A stretch of 64,000 nt of DNA from Atlantibacter hermannii (GCA_900635495.1 LR134136.1:1302001-1366000); one strand, 5' to 3'. Counted from the stretch's first letter, positions 1-9,768 are shown. Notes: generated by a model not told the origin, from the letters alone. Program-made: numbers and translations.

Positions 1-483
1 AAAACCGCGCAGTTTATGACCCAGTTTCTGAAAAATGTCGAAGTGTTCGATACCGGCGGCCGTGGCGCGACCACTACTTTTGTAGAGCGCGGTCTTGGCG
101 ATGTGCTGATCAGCTTTGAATCGGAAGTGAATAATATTCGCAATCAGTATGCCAAAGAAGGTTTTGAGGTCGTGGTGCCGAAGGTGAACGTCATGGCGGA
201 GTTCCCGGTCGCCTGGGTGGACAAAAACGTCAAGGCCAACGGCACAGAGAAAGCGGCGAAAGCGTACCTGAATTATCTCTACAGCCCGACAGCCCAAACC
301 ATCATCACCGATTTCTACTATCGCGTGAATAACCCTGAGGTGATGGCGAAGCTGAACGATAAATTCCCGCAGACGGAGTTGTTCCGCGTGGAAGATCAGT
401 TTGGCAGTTGGCCGGATGTGATGAAAACCCACTTTAACAGCGGCGGCGAACTGGACAAGCTGCTGGCGGCGGGGCGTAAGTAA
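1..483 (+). CDS. cysP: Thiosulfate-binding protein CysP, 3' part
   Basis: Open from the first base of the window, so only about the last 160 residues are present; the signal peptide and start lie outside. Periplasmic thiosulfate/sulfate-binding component of the CysUWA importer. The visible part holds the family segments DTGGRGATTTF, the GDVLISFESE strand and the conserved C-terminal stretch FGSWPDVMKTHFNSGGELD. It is called CysP and not the related Sbp because the permease genes follow at once: the last base of its TAA stop (481-483) is the first base of the cysU start codon. That overlap implies translational coupling in a cysPUWA operon, which in relatives is activated by CysB. Confidence 0.95.
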   Translation, partial: KTAQFMTQFLKNVEVFDTGGRGATTTFVERGLGDVLISFESEVNNIRNQYAKEGFEVVVPKVNVMAEFPVAWVDKNVKANGTEKAAKAYLNYLYSPTAQTIITDFYYRVNNPEVMAKLNDKFPQTELFRVEDQFGSWPDVMKTHFNSGGELDKLLAAGRK

Positions 484-1317
484 TGTTCGCAGTCTCTACC
501 CGCCGGGTGCTTCCAGGCTTTACCCTGAGCCTGGGCACCAGCCTGCTGTTTGTGTGCCTGATTTTGCTGTTGCCGTTAAGCGCGCTGGTGATGCAATTGT
601 CCCAGATGAGCTGGGCGCAGTACTGGGAGGTCATTACTAACCCGCAGGTCGTGGCTGCCTATAAAGTGACACTGTTATCTGCGGCGGCGGCTTCTGTTTT
701 CAACGGCGTGTTCGGCCTGTTAATGGCGTGGATTTTAACGCGCTACCGTTTCCCTGGTCGCACTATTCTGGATGCGCTGATGGATCTGCCGTTTGCGCTC
801 CCGACTGCGGTCGCAGGCCTGACGCTGGCGTCGCTGTTTTCGGTTAACGGTTTTTACGGCGAATGGCTGGCCATGCTGGGTATTAAAGTCACCTACACCT
901 GGCTTGGCATCGCGGTGGCGATGGCATTCACCAGTATTCCGTTCGTGGTACGTACGGTACAACCGGTGCTTGAAGAACTGGGGCCAGAATATGAAGAAGC
1001 GGCGGAGACGCTGGGCGCCAGCCGCTGGCAGAGTTTTACCCGCGTGGTCTTGCCGGAACTCTCTCCGGCGCTGATGGCCGGGGTGGCGTTGTCGTTTACC
1101 CGCAGTCTCGGCGAATTCGGCGCGGTGATTTTTATCGCCGGCAACATCGCCTGGAAAACAGAAGTGACTTCACTGATGATTTTTTGTGCGTTTGCAGGAG
1201 TTTGATTACCCGGCCGCCAGCGCCATTGCATCGGTGATCCTGGCCGCCTCGTTGATGCTGCTGTTTGCAATCAACACCTTGCAAAGCCGCTTTGGTCGGC
1301 GGGTGGTAGGTCACTAA
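483..1317 (+). CDS. cysU: Sulfate/thiosulfate permease CysU (CysT), frameshifted in this sequence
   Basis: Inner-membrane permease of the sulfate/thiosulfate ABC importer, pairing with CysW. The repaired protein is 277 residues, the usual length, with six hydrophobic segments and the binding-protein-dependent EAA loop (EYEEAAETLGASRW, about residues 170-185) that contacts CysA. The frame breaks at the run of six T at 1180-1185: with five T the protein reads on through MIFVRLQEFDYPAAS to RVVGH and a TAA at 1315-1317. As written the first frame stops at 1205. The perfect continuation on both sides favours an inserted base from sequencing. The stop overlaps the cysW ATG by one base. Confidence 0.93.
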
Positions 1318-2191
1318 TGGCGCAGGTTACTGAATTGAAAACGTACGCGAAACCCGGCATCAACTGGGGAAAATGGTTTCTCATCGGCACCGGCGCGCTG
1401 CTGAGCGCGCTGATTCTGGTGGTGCCGATGGTTTATATCTTTGTTCATGCGTTCAGCAAAGGCCTGATGCGGTGCTGCAAAACCTGGCCGACCCGGACAT
1501 GCTTCACGCCATCTGGCTGACGGTACTGATCGCGTTAATCACCGTGCCGGTTAACCTGGTGTTTGGCACGCTGCTGGCGTGGCTGGTGACGCGCTTTAAC
1601 TTCCCAGGCCGCCAGTTGTTACTGACGCTGCTGGATATCCCGTTTGCGGTCTCGCCGGTGGTGGCGGGTCTGGTGTACCTGCTGTTCTACGGCTCTAACG
1701 GCCCGCTCGGCGGCTGGTTAGGCGATAACGATCTGCAGGTGATGTTTGCCTGGCCCGGTATGGTCCTGGTGACCATTTTCGTGACCTGCCCGTTTGTGGT
1801 GCGCGAACTGGTGCCGGTGATGCTAAGCCAGGGCAGCAATGAAGATGAAGCCGCCATTTTGCTGGGCGCCTCCGGCTGGCAGATGTTCCGTCGCGTGACG
1901 TTGCCGAATATTCGCTGGGCGCTGCTCTACGGCGTGGTGCTGACCAATGCCCGCGCCATCGGCGAATTCGGCGCGGTGTCGGTGGTTTCCGGATCTATCC
2001 GCGGTGAAACGCTGTCGCTGCCGCTGCAAATCGAATTACTTGAGCAGGATTACAATACGGTCGGCGCGTATACCGCCGCCGCGCTGCTGACGTTAATGGC
2101 AATTTTGACCCTGTTTTTAAAGAGTGCGTTGCAATGGCGTTTGCATAATCAGGAAAAACGCCTGCAACAGGAGAGCAATCATGAGCATTGA
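1317..2191 (+). CDS. cysW: Sulfate/thiosulfate permease CysW, frameshifted in this sequence
   Basis: Second inner-membrane permease of the sulfate/thiosulfate importer. Repaired length is 291 residues, as in E. coli, with the EAA loop NEDEAAILLGASGWQMF near residue 175 and several hydrophobic segments. The frame is broken near 1463-1464, where one C is missing: AAA-GGC-CCT-GAT would give the expected SKGPDAVLQN, but the sequence reads SKGLMRCC and stops at 1520. A second frame carries the rest to a TGA at 2189-2191. The ATG shares a base with the cysU stop, and the 3' end overlaps cysA by 11 bases, so the operon is tightly coupled. Sequencing error is the likely cause of the break. Confidence 0.93.
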
Positions 2192-3266
2192 GATTTCCAG
2201 AATTAAAAAATCGTTTGGCCGCACCCAGGTGCTTAATGATATTTCTCTGGATATCCCTTCCGGCCAGATGGTGGCGCTGCTGGGACCGAGCGGTTCGGGT
2301 AAAACCACACTGCTGCGTATCATTGCGGGCCTGGAACATCAGAGCAGCGGACATATTCGTTTCCACGGTACTGACGTCAGCCGTTTGCATGCCCGCGACC
2401 GTAAAGTGGGGTTCGTCTTCCAGCATTACGCCCTGTTCCGCCATATGACGGTGTTCGACAACATCGCTTTTGGTCTGAGCGTATTGCCAAAGCGTGAACG
2501 TCCAAACGCCAGCGTTATCAAACAAAAAGTGACCCAGTTGCTTGAGATGGTGCAGCTTGCTCACCTGGCAGACCGTTTCCCGGCCCAGCTTTCCGGCGGG
2601 CAGAAACAGCGTGTCGCCCTGGCGCGCGCACTGGCTGTTGAGCCGCAAATCCTGTTGCTCGACGAACCGTTCGGCGCACTGGACGCCCAGGTGCGTAAAG
2701 AGCTGCGTCGCTGGCTGCGTCAGCTTCACGAAGAGCTGAAATTCACCAGCGTGTTCGTGACCCACGATCAGGAAGAAGCGATGGAAGTGGCGGACCGCGT
2801 GGTGGTGATGAGTCAGGGTCATATTGAACAGGCCGATGCGCCGGAGCGCGTCTGGCGCGAACCGGAGACCCGTTTCGTGCTGGAGTTTCTTGGCGAAGTT
2901 AACCGCCTGCACGGCACTATTCGCGGCAGCCAGTTCCACGTTGGCGCGCACCGCTGGCCGCTGGGCTATGCGCCCGCGCACCAGGGACCGGTGGATCTGT
3001 TCCTGCGCCCGTGGGAAGTGGACGTTAGCCGCCGCACCAGCCTTGATTCGCCATTGCCGGTGCAGGTGCTGGAAGTGAGTCCGCGTGGCCACTATATGCA
3101 ACTGGTGGTACAGCCGCTGGGTTGGTATGACGAAACCTTAACCGTTGTTTTGCGGGAAAATTATGTTCCGCATCGCGGGGAACGGCTATTTGTGGGCCTG
3201 CAACATGCCCGGTTGTATAACGGCGATGAGAAAATTGAGAGTATTGCTCTCGCCGAAACAGCCTGA
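2181..3266 (+). CDS. cysA: Sulfate/thiosulfate ABC transporter ATPase CysA
   Basis: ATPase subunit powering the CysUW channel at the cytoplasmic face. 361 residues. Walker A GPSGSGKTT at residues 35-43, ABC signature LSGGQKQR near 136, Walker B LLLDEP near 157, the H-loop VTHD near 192, and a C-terminal TOBE-type regulatory region from about 240. The start is the ATG at 2181, inside the end of cysW and preceded by AGGAGA; an upstream in-frame ATG at 2124 would add 19 residues that do not look like the family. Fourth visible gene of the cysPUWA operon; it is followed by a strong hairpin, and cysM begins 69 bases after its stop. Confidence 0.97.
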   Translation: MSIEISRIKKSFGRTQVLNDISLDIPSGQMVALLGPSGSGKTTLLRIIAGLEHQSSGHIRFHGTDVSRLHARDRKVGFVFQHYALFRHMTVFDNIAFGLSVLPKRERPNASVIKQKVTQLLEMVQLAHLADRFPAQLSGGQKQRVALARALAVEPQILLLDEPFGALDAQVRKELRRWLRQLHEELKFTSVFVTHDQEEAMEVADRVVVMSQGHIEQADAPERVWREPETRFVLEFLGEVNRLHGTIRGSQFHVGAHRWPLGYAPAHQGPVDLFLRPWEVDVSRRTSLDSPLPVQVLEVSPRGHYMQLVVQPLGWYDETLTVVLRENYVPHRGERLFVGLQHARLYNGDEKIESIALAETA

Positions 3267-3291
3267 TAGTTTGTTGCGATCGACTATATGG

Positions 3292-3316
3292 AAGCGGCTT
3301 CGTAGCCGCTTTTTTT
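3292..3316 (+). terminator. Intrinsic terminator after cysA
   Basis: The stem AAGCGGCT/AGCCGCTT with a TCGT loop is followed by a run of T. It lies between cysA and cysM, so cysM may depend on read-through or on its own promoter. Confidence 0.85.
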
Positions 3317-3335
3317 ATGCTTTGGACAGACCGAC

Positions 3336-4246
3336 GTGAACACATTAGAACAAACGATTGGCAATACGCCGTTGGTACAACTCCAGCGGATGGTGCCGGA
3401 TAACGGCAGTGAGATTTGGGTCAAACTGGAAGGCAATAACCCGGCGGGATCGGTAAAAGATCGTGCGGCATTGTCGATGATCGTCGAAGCGGAAAAACGC
3501 GGTGACATCAAGCCAGGCGACACCTTAATTGAGGCTACCAGCGGTAATACCGGCATCGCGCTGGCGATGATCGCCGCGCTGAAAGGGTATCGCATGAAAC
3601 TGCTGATGCCAGACAACATGAGTATGGAACGCCGTGCGGCAATGCGCGCTTACGGTGCCGATCTGGTGTTGGTCACAAAAGAGCAGGCATGGAAGGCGCA
3701 CGCGATCTGGGCCAGGAAATGGCGCGTCGCGGCGAAGGTTTTATCCTCGACCAGTTCAACAACCCCGATAATCCTCTTGCTCATTACCGCACCACGGGCC
3801 CGGAAATCTGGCGGCAAACCGAAGGGCGTATCACGCATTTCGTCTCCAGCATGGGCACCACCGGTACCATTACCGGCGTAAGCCGTTTCCTGCGTGAACA
3901 GGCAAAACCGGTGACCATCGTAGGCCTGCAACCGGAAGAGGGCAGCAGCATTCCGGGGATCCGTCGTTGGCCGCAGGAATATATGCCGGGCATTTATCAT
4001 GCTGACCTTGTGGATGCGGTACTGGATATTCATCAACGAGAAGCAGAAAATACCATGCGCGAATTAGCCAGCCGGGAAGGCATCTTCTGCGGTGTGAGTT
4101 CCGGCGGTGCCGTGGCTGGCGCTTTGCGGGTGGCGCGTGAAAATCCAGGCGCAATTGTTGTAGCGATTATCTGCGATCGCGGCGATCGTTATCTCTCTAC
4201 CGGCGTGTTTGGTGAAGAGAGTTACGCGCAGGGCGCGGGCATTTAA
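3336..4246 (+). CDS. cysM: Cysteine synthase B (CysM), frameshifted in this sequence
   Basis: PLP enzyme making cysteine from O-acetylserine and sulfide; the B isozyme also uses thiosulfate to give S-sulfocysteine, which fits its place after the thiosulfate importer. Repaired length 303 residues. The PLP lysine is K41 in AGSVKDR, and the substrate loop TSGNTG sits at about 68-73. The start codon is GTG at 3336, giving the family N terminus NTLEQTIGNTPLV. One G is missing near 3686-3687: KEQGMEGARDL is expected but the frame reads KEQAWKAHAI and ends at 3881. The other frame carries the remaining conserved sequence to the TAA at 4244-4246. Confidence 0.93.
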
Positions 4247-4299
4247 GCCGTTTCCCCGTTCGTGGATGGCATGCCCTGTAACCAGGGAAGGGAGTAAGG

Positions 4300-5145
4300 A
4301 TGACCGCAATATTATTCGGCGACGGGCAGCGTGCGCTGCACACCGACATCATTTCCATTCAGTCGCAGGTAGTGTACGGCAGCGTGGGCAACAGCATCGC
4401 CATACCGACCCTGCAACAGGCTGGCTTTCGGGCCATGGCGGTACCGACGGTACTACTGAGCAATACCCCTCATTACCCCAGCCTGTATGGCGGGGCGATT
4501 CCCGACGACTGGTTCAACGGTTATTTGACCGGGCTGCTGGAGCGCGACGCGGTCCGGCATGTGAAGGGGATTATTACCGGTTACCTCGGCAGCGTAGGGC
4601 AGGCAAATATCCTCGCGGACTGGCTGGCGCTGGTACGTGAGCGCTATCCGCATCTGTGGGTGATTATCGATCCGGTGATGGGCGATACCGACAGCGGGAT
4701 TTATGTGAAGCAGGAACTGCCGCAGGCTTATAGCGAGCGGTTACTGCCGCTGGCTACCGGTATTACGCCTAACGCCTTCGAACTGGAGCGTCTGACAGGG
4801 CGCGCCAGCCTGACACTCGCACAGGCGGTAGACGCTGCCAGAACGTTGCTTAACGGCCATACGCAATGGGTGGCGGTTACCAGCGCGCCAGGCGACGATG
4901 TGCCGCCTGATCGCATGCAGGTCGCTCTGGTGACGGCTGATAGTGTTGAGGTGGTTGTGCATCCGCGCGTTAATGCGGAGCTGAAAGGAACAGGCGATCT
5001 GTTCTGTTCGGCGCTGGCAGGCAAGCTGCTACAAGGGGCAAGCCTGGCTGAAGCGGTAAAAGGCGCAAGCGATCGGGTTGTCGACGTGATGCGTCACACG
5101 CTTGCCAGAGGATTTGATGAACTGGCGTTGCCGGAACATCCTTAA
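4300..5145 (+). CDS. pdxK: Pyridoxal/pyridoxine/pyridoxamine kinase PdxK
   Basis: Phosphorylates B6 vitamers with ATP in the salvage route to PLP, the cofactor of CysM and CysK encoded nearby. 281 residues, close to the 283 of E. coli. Conserved features are QSQVVYGSVGNS near the N terminus (vitamin site), PTVLLSNTPHY, and the ribokinase-family motif KGTGDLFCS with the catalytic Asp at 233. The N-terminal 20 residues and the last 40 are the most diverged parts. A good ribosome site (GGGAGTAAGG) precedes the ATG. It starts 53 bases after cysM, so co-transcription with cysM is likely. Confidence 0.95.
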   Translation: MTAILFGDGQRALHTDIISIQSQVVYGSVGNSIAIPTLQQAGFRAMAVPTVLLSNTPHYPSLYGGAIPDDWFNGYLTGLLERDAVRHVKGIITGYLGSVGQANILADWLALVRERYPHLWVIIDPVMGDTDSGIYVKQELPQAYSERLLPLATGITPNAFELERLTGRASLTLAQAVDAARTLLNGHTQWVAVTSAPGDDVPPDRMQVALVTADSVEVVVHPRVNAELKGTGDLFCSALAGKLLQGASLAEAVKGASDRVVDVMRHTLARGFDELALPEHP

Positions 5146-5173
5146 TTTTTCCAGCGTGTCGTCGTGCGAGATT

Positions 5174-5193
5174 AGCCGGGCTCTGGCCCGGCT
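5174..5193. terminator. Hairpin between convergent pdxK and yfeK
   Basis: A perfect 8-bp stem, AGCCGGGC/GCCCGGCT, with a TCTG loop between two convergent genes. The U-tract is poor on both strands, so termination strength is uncertain. Confidence 0.5.
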
Positions 5194-5202
5194 AAATAGA
5201 TT

Positions 5203-5565
5203 TTATTTCACACTCTTGTCCGTGCGGGCAATTAACTGATGCAGGTAAGCCTGCGCCTGCTCTTCTTTCCCGTCTATTTTTACCGTATACGGTTGCCCTG
5301 AAACCGAAGACGTTGAGGCGACCTTGTCGATAAATTGCTCTGCATTATCCAGCCGGTTACGCGTCTTGCTGAGCTTAAGCGCCAGATGAGATGCCGCTTC
5401 TTCACTGGTATGAGCGCTGCCGTTACGAATAAATGTCAGCCCCTTTTCCTGGCGTAATGCTGTTATCAGCGCATCAATTCGCGCTTCTTCATGAGGCGAG
5501 AGTTTAGCGAAGGCGGGAGCGGCAAGCAGCGCGCACAGCAATACGATGAGTCCTTTCTTTTTCAT
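5203..5565 (-). CDS. yfeK: YfeK family secreted protein (DUF5329)
   Basis: Small exported protein of unknown function, about 120 residues. The start is placed at the ATG at 5565, not an upstream in-frame ATG, because it is preceded by AAGGAA and opens a clear signal peptide (MKKKGL, hydrophobic core, cleavage after APAFA). The mature part has the family features HEEARIDAL, RNGSAHTSEEAASHL and a conserved DNAEQFIDKVASTSS segment. It sits between pdxK and crr as in E. coli and is transcribed alone, convergent with pdxK. No catalytic motif was recognised. Confidence 0.85.
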   Translation of the reverse strand: MKKKGLIVLLCALLAAPAFAKLSPHEEARIDALITALRQEKGLTFIRNGSAHTSEEAASHLALKLSKTRNRLDNAEQFIDKVASTSSVSGQPYTVKIDGKEEQAQAYLHQLIARTDKSVK

Positions 5566-5644
5566 GAATGAATTCCTTATCGGGATGGTAAACAGATTAA
5601 TCACGCCTGTGACAATCTCAACGTCTGGAAAGTCAGTGAACAGG

Positions 5645-5676
5645 TAAAAAAAATGGCGCCTTTCGGCGCCATTTTT
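5645..5676 (-). terminator. Terminator of the ptsHI-crr operon
   Basis: A GC-rich stem AAAATGGCGCC/GGCGCCATTTT with a four-base loop, followed on the minus strand by a long T run. It lies just past the crr stop. Confidence 0.9.
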
Positions 5677-5688
5677 AGTAAAAAAATA

Positions 5689-6192
5689 TTACTTCTTGAT
5701 GCGGATAACCGGGGTTTCACCCACGGTCACGCTACCGGTCAGCTTAATCAGCTCTTTGATTTCGTCCATGTTGGAGATAACCACCGGCGTCAACGTAGAC
5801 TTGGCTTTCTCTTCCAGCAGTGGCAGGTCGAATTCGATGACCGGATCGCCGACTTTCACACGCTGGCCTTCTTCCGCGATACGTTTGAAGCCTTCGCCTT
5901 TCAGTTCAACGGTATCAATACCGAAGTGAACGAAAAGCTCAATGCCGCTATCGGATTCGATAGAGAAAGCATGGTTGGTTTCAAAGATTTTACCGATGGT
6001 GCCATCAACCGGTGCAACCATTTTGTTACCGGTTGGTTTGATAGCAATGCCATCGCCAACGATTTTTTCCGCGAACACTACATCCGGCACGTCTTCAATA
6101 TTAACGATTTCGCCAGACAGTGGAGCAACGATCTCAATGGTTCCGGTGTCGCTATTGCCTTTGTCACCGAACAGTTTACTAAATAACCCCAT
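5689..6192 (-). CDS. crr: PTS IIA-Glc protein (Crr)
   Basis: Cytoplasmic phosphocarrier that takes phosphate from HPr and passes it to IIB domains of the glucose/GlcNAc class, and that controls adenylate cyclase and inducer exclusion. 167 residues; the two conserved histidines are H74 (ETNHAFS) and H89 (LFVHFGIDT), the latter being the phosphorylation site. The N-terminal amphipathic segment differs from E. coli and is two residues shorter. Third gene of ptsHI-crr, 42 bases after ptsI. It is the probable IIA partner for the IIA-less PTS transporter at 32447-34006. Confidence 0.97.
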   Translation of the reverse strand: MGLFSKLFGDKGNSDTGTIEIVAPLSGEIVNIEDVPDVVFAEKIVGDGIAIKPTGNKMVAPVDGTIGKIFETNHAFSIESDSGIELFVHFGIDTVELKGEGFKRIAEEGQRVKVGDPVIEFDLPLLEEKAKSTLTPVVISNMDEIKELIKLTGSVTVGETPVIRIKK

Positions 6193-6234
6193 TAGCCTTC
6201 TCTCCTAAGCAGTAATTTGGCCGCATCTCGTGGA

Positions 6235-7963
6235 TTAGCAGATTGTTTTTTCTTCAATGAACTTGTTAACCAGCGTCATTAACTCGTCCGTTGTCGGTTG
6301 AGCAAGAGCCTGCTCTGCTAACACCTTCGCATCTTCGTAATTCGTATTACGAATTATCTTCTTGATACGCGGGATAGAAATGGCACTCATACTGAATTCA
6401 TCCAGACCCATCCCCAACAACAGAAGTGTAGCACGTTCGTCGCCTGCAAGCTCACCACACATTCCGGTCCATTTACCTTCTGCATGAGATGCATCAATCA
6501 CTTGCTTAATAAGAGTCAGTACAGACGGCGACATCGGCTGGTAAAGATGTGAAATCATATCATTACCGCGATCAACTGCCAGGGTGTACTGTGTTAAATC
6601 GTTTGTTCCGATACTAAAGAAATCGACTTCTTTGGCCAGATGACGAGCAATCGTCGCAGCCGCAGGGGTTTCCACCATCACGCCAACTTCGATAGATTCA
6701 TCAAAAGCTTTGCCTTCATCGCGCAGTTCCTGTTTGTAGTCTTCGATAGCGCTTTTCAGCGTACGGACTTCTTCAAACAGAGATGATCATCGGGAACATA
6801 ATGCGCAGTTTGCCGAAAGCAGATGCACGCAGAATCGCACGCAGTTGATCGCGCAGAATTTCTCTGCGGTCAAGTGCAATACGTACCGCACGCCAGCCCA
6901 GGAACGGGTTCTCTTCTTTCGGGAAGTTCATGTACGGCAGCTCTTTATCGCCGCCGATGTCCATGGTACGCACGATAACCGCCTGAGAACCGCAGGCTTC
7001 CGCCACGGCTTTGTACGCAGCGAACTGCTCTTCTTCAGTTGGCAGTGCGTCGCGATCCATAAACAGGAATTCGGTACGGTAGAGACCAACGCCTTCCGCG
7101 CCGTTACGTTCAGCGCCCGCAACGTCACGTACGGTGCCGATGTTCGCGCAAACTTCGACCTGATGGCCATCCAGCGTGATGGCTGGAAGATCTTTCAGTT
7201 TCGCCAGTTCCGCTTTCTCTTCGGCAACCTGCGCCTGAATGTTGCGCAGCGTTTCAATCTCTTCATCGCTCGGGTTCACGTAAACTTTGTTGTTTACCGC
7301 GTCGAGGATCAGATAGTCGCCGTTTTTCACCTGAGAGGTGATGTTGCCGGTGCCCACGATAGCGGGAAGTTCCAGAGAACGCGCCATAATAGACGTGTGG
7401 GACGTACGGCCACCGATATCGGTGATGAAACCCAGCACCTTTTTCAGGTTCAGCTGTGCGGTTTCAGACGGCGTTAAATCGACGGCAACCAGAATAACTT
7501 CTTCCTGGATTGCGCTTAAATCGATGATGGCGAGGCCCAGAATGTTACGCAGCAGACGTTTACCGATGTCGCGCACGTCAGCCGCACGCTCTTTGAGGTA
7601 TTCGTCGTCAAGTTCTTCCAGCGCAGTAGCCTGGCCTTCGATAACTTCGTGTGCTGCCGCGTCGGCAGTAATGAGCTTGTCCTTAATCAGGGCTATGATT
7701 TCCTGCTCTAGCTCCTCATCTTCCAGCAACATAATGTGGCCTTCGAAGATGGCTTCCTTTTCTTCACCGAAAGTTTCGCCGGCTTTGATTTTGATCGCTT
7801 CTAACTGCGTAGAGGCTTTGGCACGCCCACTCAGGAAACGCTCAACTTCCTGATCAACCTTATCGGCAGAAATCTTTTTCCGGTCGATGACAATCTCATC
7901 TTCTTTCAGCAGCAATGCTTTGCCGAAAGCGATACCCGGGGATGCTAAAATGCCTGAAATCAT
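6235..7963 (-). CDS. ptsI: PTS enzyme I (PtsI), frameshifted in this sequence
   Basis: PEP-protein phosphotransferase, the entry point of the PTS: it autophosphorylates from PEP and hands phosphate to HPr. Repaired length 575 residues, exactly that of E. coli. The active histidine is H189 (GGRTSHTSIMAR); the PEP-binding half holds RTEFLFMDRD, and GMCGELAGDE near the C terminus carries the conserved Cys. The frame breaks at the AAA run at 6775-6777: one A too many turns PMIISVEEV into an early stop. Both halves are perfectly conserved, and loss of enzyme I would cripple sugar uptake, so this is almost certainly a sequencing error. Confidence 0.95.
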
Positions 7964-8006
7964 AACCCTACCTTACTTGTGACTGATATTAATAAGAACC
8001 CGGAAC

Positions 8007-8264
8007 TTACTCGAGTTCAGCCATCAGTTTTACCAGATGCTCTACTGCTTTTTGCTCATCTTCGCCTTCGGCAGAGATGCTTACTACGGTGCCCTGAGTC
8101 AGACCCAGAGTTTGCAGTTTAAACAGGCTCTTAGCGCTGGCGCTTTTGCCGTTGGAAGTCACAGTGATATCAGACGTGAAGCCTTTCGCTTCTTTAACAA
8201 ACTGGGCAGCAGGGCGGGTATGCAGGCCGTTCGGAGCGGTAATGGTAACTTCTTGCTGGAACAT
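8007..8264 (-). CDS. ptsH: PTS phosphocarrier protein HPr
   Basis: Small cytoplasmic phosphocarrier that relays phosphate from enzyme I to all IIA proteins. 85 residues and nearly identical to E. coli HPr. Phosphorylated H15 lies in NGLHTRPAAQF and Ser46 in SASAKSLFKL. First gene of the ptsHI-crr operon, 43 bases before ptsI, with a long upstream leader that carries candidate Cra and CRP sites. Confidence 0.98.
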   Translation of the reverse strand: MFQQEVTITAPNGLHTRPAAQFVKEAKGFTSDITVTSNGKSASAKSLFKLQTLGLTQGTVVSISAEGEDEQKAVEHLVKLMAELE

Positions 8265-8584
8265 TATATTTCCCCAACTTATAGGTTTAGTGTTGTGGAA
8301 CTAAAGTCTAGCCTGGCGGCCACACTTTAGCCTGAAAGTTGCGCCGGCGTTCAAGGCAACGCGGCACAGAATGCCAGAACTGCGAAACAGCTTAGTGAAT
8401 AGCGTTTCGCTCGTCATTAATCATTATGCAGCTAACAACAAAGCTTAACCAAATCATTAAATCGATTCAGCCGGTACTAATCCAATAATGATTAATTTCA
8501 CGCATCGAAATAAATTGATGCTTAAATACCAGAGGCAGCGGCTTCAGGCAATGCCAGGAGCGGTGAAAGTTTGAAGCAGAACAC
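8265..8584 (-). promoter_or_regulatory. ptsHI-crr upstream regulatory region
   Basis: About 320 bases without a gene between ptsH and the cysK terminator. On the minus strand it contains TGAATCGATTTA (8458-8469), a close match to the Cra operator consensus TGAATCG-N-TTNA, and an imperfect CRP-like pair AATGA-N6-TCACG at 8487-8502 on the plus strand. The ptsH operon is known in E. coli to respond to both Cra and CRP. No open frame of note was seen. Confidence 0.55.
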
Positions 8585-8612
8585 AAAAAAGCACCTCAAA
8601 AGGTGCTTTTTT
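8585..8612 (-). terminator. Terminator of cysK
   Basis: The stem AAAAAGCACCT/AGGTGCTTTTT with a CAAA-type loop sits just past the cysK stop and has T runs on both sides, so it can act in both directions. Confidence 0.85.
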
Positions 8613-8634
8613 GTTCAAAATTAACAATCTGGCA

Positions 8635-9606
8635 TCATTGTTGCAATTCTTTTTCAGTAAAGAGATCGGCGAACAATGCGGTGCTCAGATAACGCTCACC
8701 CGAGGAAGGAAGGATAACCACAATATTCTTGTTGGTAAAGGCTTCGTCTTCCTGAAGTTTCAGCGCGGCGGCCACGGCGGCACCGGAGGAAATCCCCGCC
8801 AGGATGCCTTCTTCTTCCATCAAACGGCGTGCGGTGGAAATGGCTTCGTCGTTGGTGATGGCAACTACTTTATCGATCAGCTTCAGATCGAGGTTACCCG
8901 GAATAAAACCTGCGCCGATACCCTGAATTTTATGCGGGCCCGGTTTAAGTTCTTCACCTGCCAGCGCCTGAGCGATGACCGGAGAATCGGTGGGTTCTAC
9001 CGCGACGGTAATCAGATCTGATTTGCCTTTGGTGTTTTTAATATAACGGCTTACACCCGTCAGCGTACCGCCTGTGCCCACGCCCGAGATAAACACGTCG
9101 ATCTGGCCATCGGTGTCTTCCCAGATTTCCGGACCGGTGGTTTTTTCATGGATTTCCGGGTTAGCCGGATTACTGAATTGCTGAAGCAGCAGATATTTCG
9201 CCGGATCGCTGGCGACGATTTCTTCTGCTTTCTGAATGGCACCCTTCATACCTTTTGCGCCTTCGGTCAGCACAAGATTCGCACCCAGCGCTTTCAACAG
9301 CTTACGACGCTCAATGCTCATGGTTTCCGGCATGGTAAGAGTCAGTTTATAACCGCGTGCGGCTGCGACGTAGGCCAGCGCGATACCGGTGTTGCCGCTG
9401 GTCGGCTCGACCAGTTCAACGCCCGGCTTCAGTACGCCACGTTTTTCGGCATCCCAAATCATATTGGCACCAATACGGCACTTAACGCTAAAGCTCGGGT
9501 TACGTGATTCCACCTTCGCCAGAATGCGTCCGTTACCGATACGGTTCAGTCGAACCAGCGGCGTATGACCGATCGTCAACGAGTTATCTTCATAAATCTT
9601 ACTCAT
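8635..9606 (-). CDS. cysK: Cysteine synthase A (CysK)
   Basis: Main O-acetylserine sulfhydrylase, making cysteine from O-acetylserine and sulfide; it binds serine acetyltransferase CysE through the latter's C terminus. 323 residues, the family length. The PLP lysine is K42 (SFSVKCRIG), TSGNTGIA follows near residue 69, and the phosphate-binding glycine loop GTGGTLTG lies in the second half. Transcribed alone from its own promoter, with cysZ upstream on the same strand. Together with the cysPUWAM genes at the window start it gives a complete cysteine-forming step. No oddities. Confidence 0.98.
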   Translation of the reverse strand: MSKIYEDNSLTIGHTPLVRLNRIGNGRILAKVESRNPSFSVKCRIGANMIWDAEKRGVLKPGVELVEPTSGNTGIALAYVAAARGYKLTLTMPETMSIERRKLLKALGANLVLTEGAKGMKGAIQKAEEIVASDPAKYLLLQQFSNPANPEIHEKTTGPEIWEDTDGQIDVFISGVGTGGTLTGVSRYIKNTKGKSDLITVAVEPTDSPVIAQALAGEELKPGPHKIQGIGAGFIPGNLDLKLIDKVVAITNDEAISTARRLMEEEGILAGISSGAAVAAALKLQEDEAFTNKNIVVILPSSGERYLSTALFADLFTEKELQQ

Positions 9607-9731
9607 GGCCTGTCCTTAACTGTATGAAATTTGGGAAACAGAGTTAGCATACGCACTTAACCCGCCTGGGGAAGTAAGTAATTCGCATATCTATATGCTG
9701 ATGAGAAATAATAGCGACCACTATGGAATAA

Positions 9732-9757
9732 GAGACGGCATAAGCCGTCTCGTTTTT
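9732..9757. other. Stem-loop between cysZ and cysK
   Basis: A perfect 8-bp stem GAGACGGC/GCCGTCTC (9732-9751) with an ATAA loop is followed by five T on the plus strand only. The cysZ transcript comes from the minus strand, where no U-tract follows, so its role as a cysZ terminator is doubtful. Confidence 0.5.
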
Positions 9758-9768
9758 ATCCCCAAAGC

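Noticed and set aside
1995..3101. 368-codon open frame opposite cysA
   Set aside because: It lies entirely antisense to intact cysA, has no recognisable domain or ribosome site, and fits the codon-bias shadow of a GC-rich gene.
5653..6186. 177-codon open frame opposite crr
   Set aside because: Antisense to crr, which is nearly identical to its E. coli counterpart; no independent signal.
8611..9021. 136-codon open frame opposite cysK
   Set aside because: It starts beside the cysK terminator and runs antisense to cysK; no domain was recognised.
9732..9757. Strong cysZ terminator
   Set aside because: The U-tract is on the strand opposite to cysZ transcription, so it was recorded only as a stem-loop.
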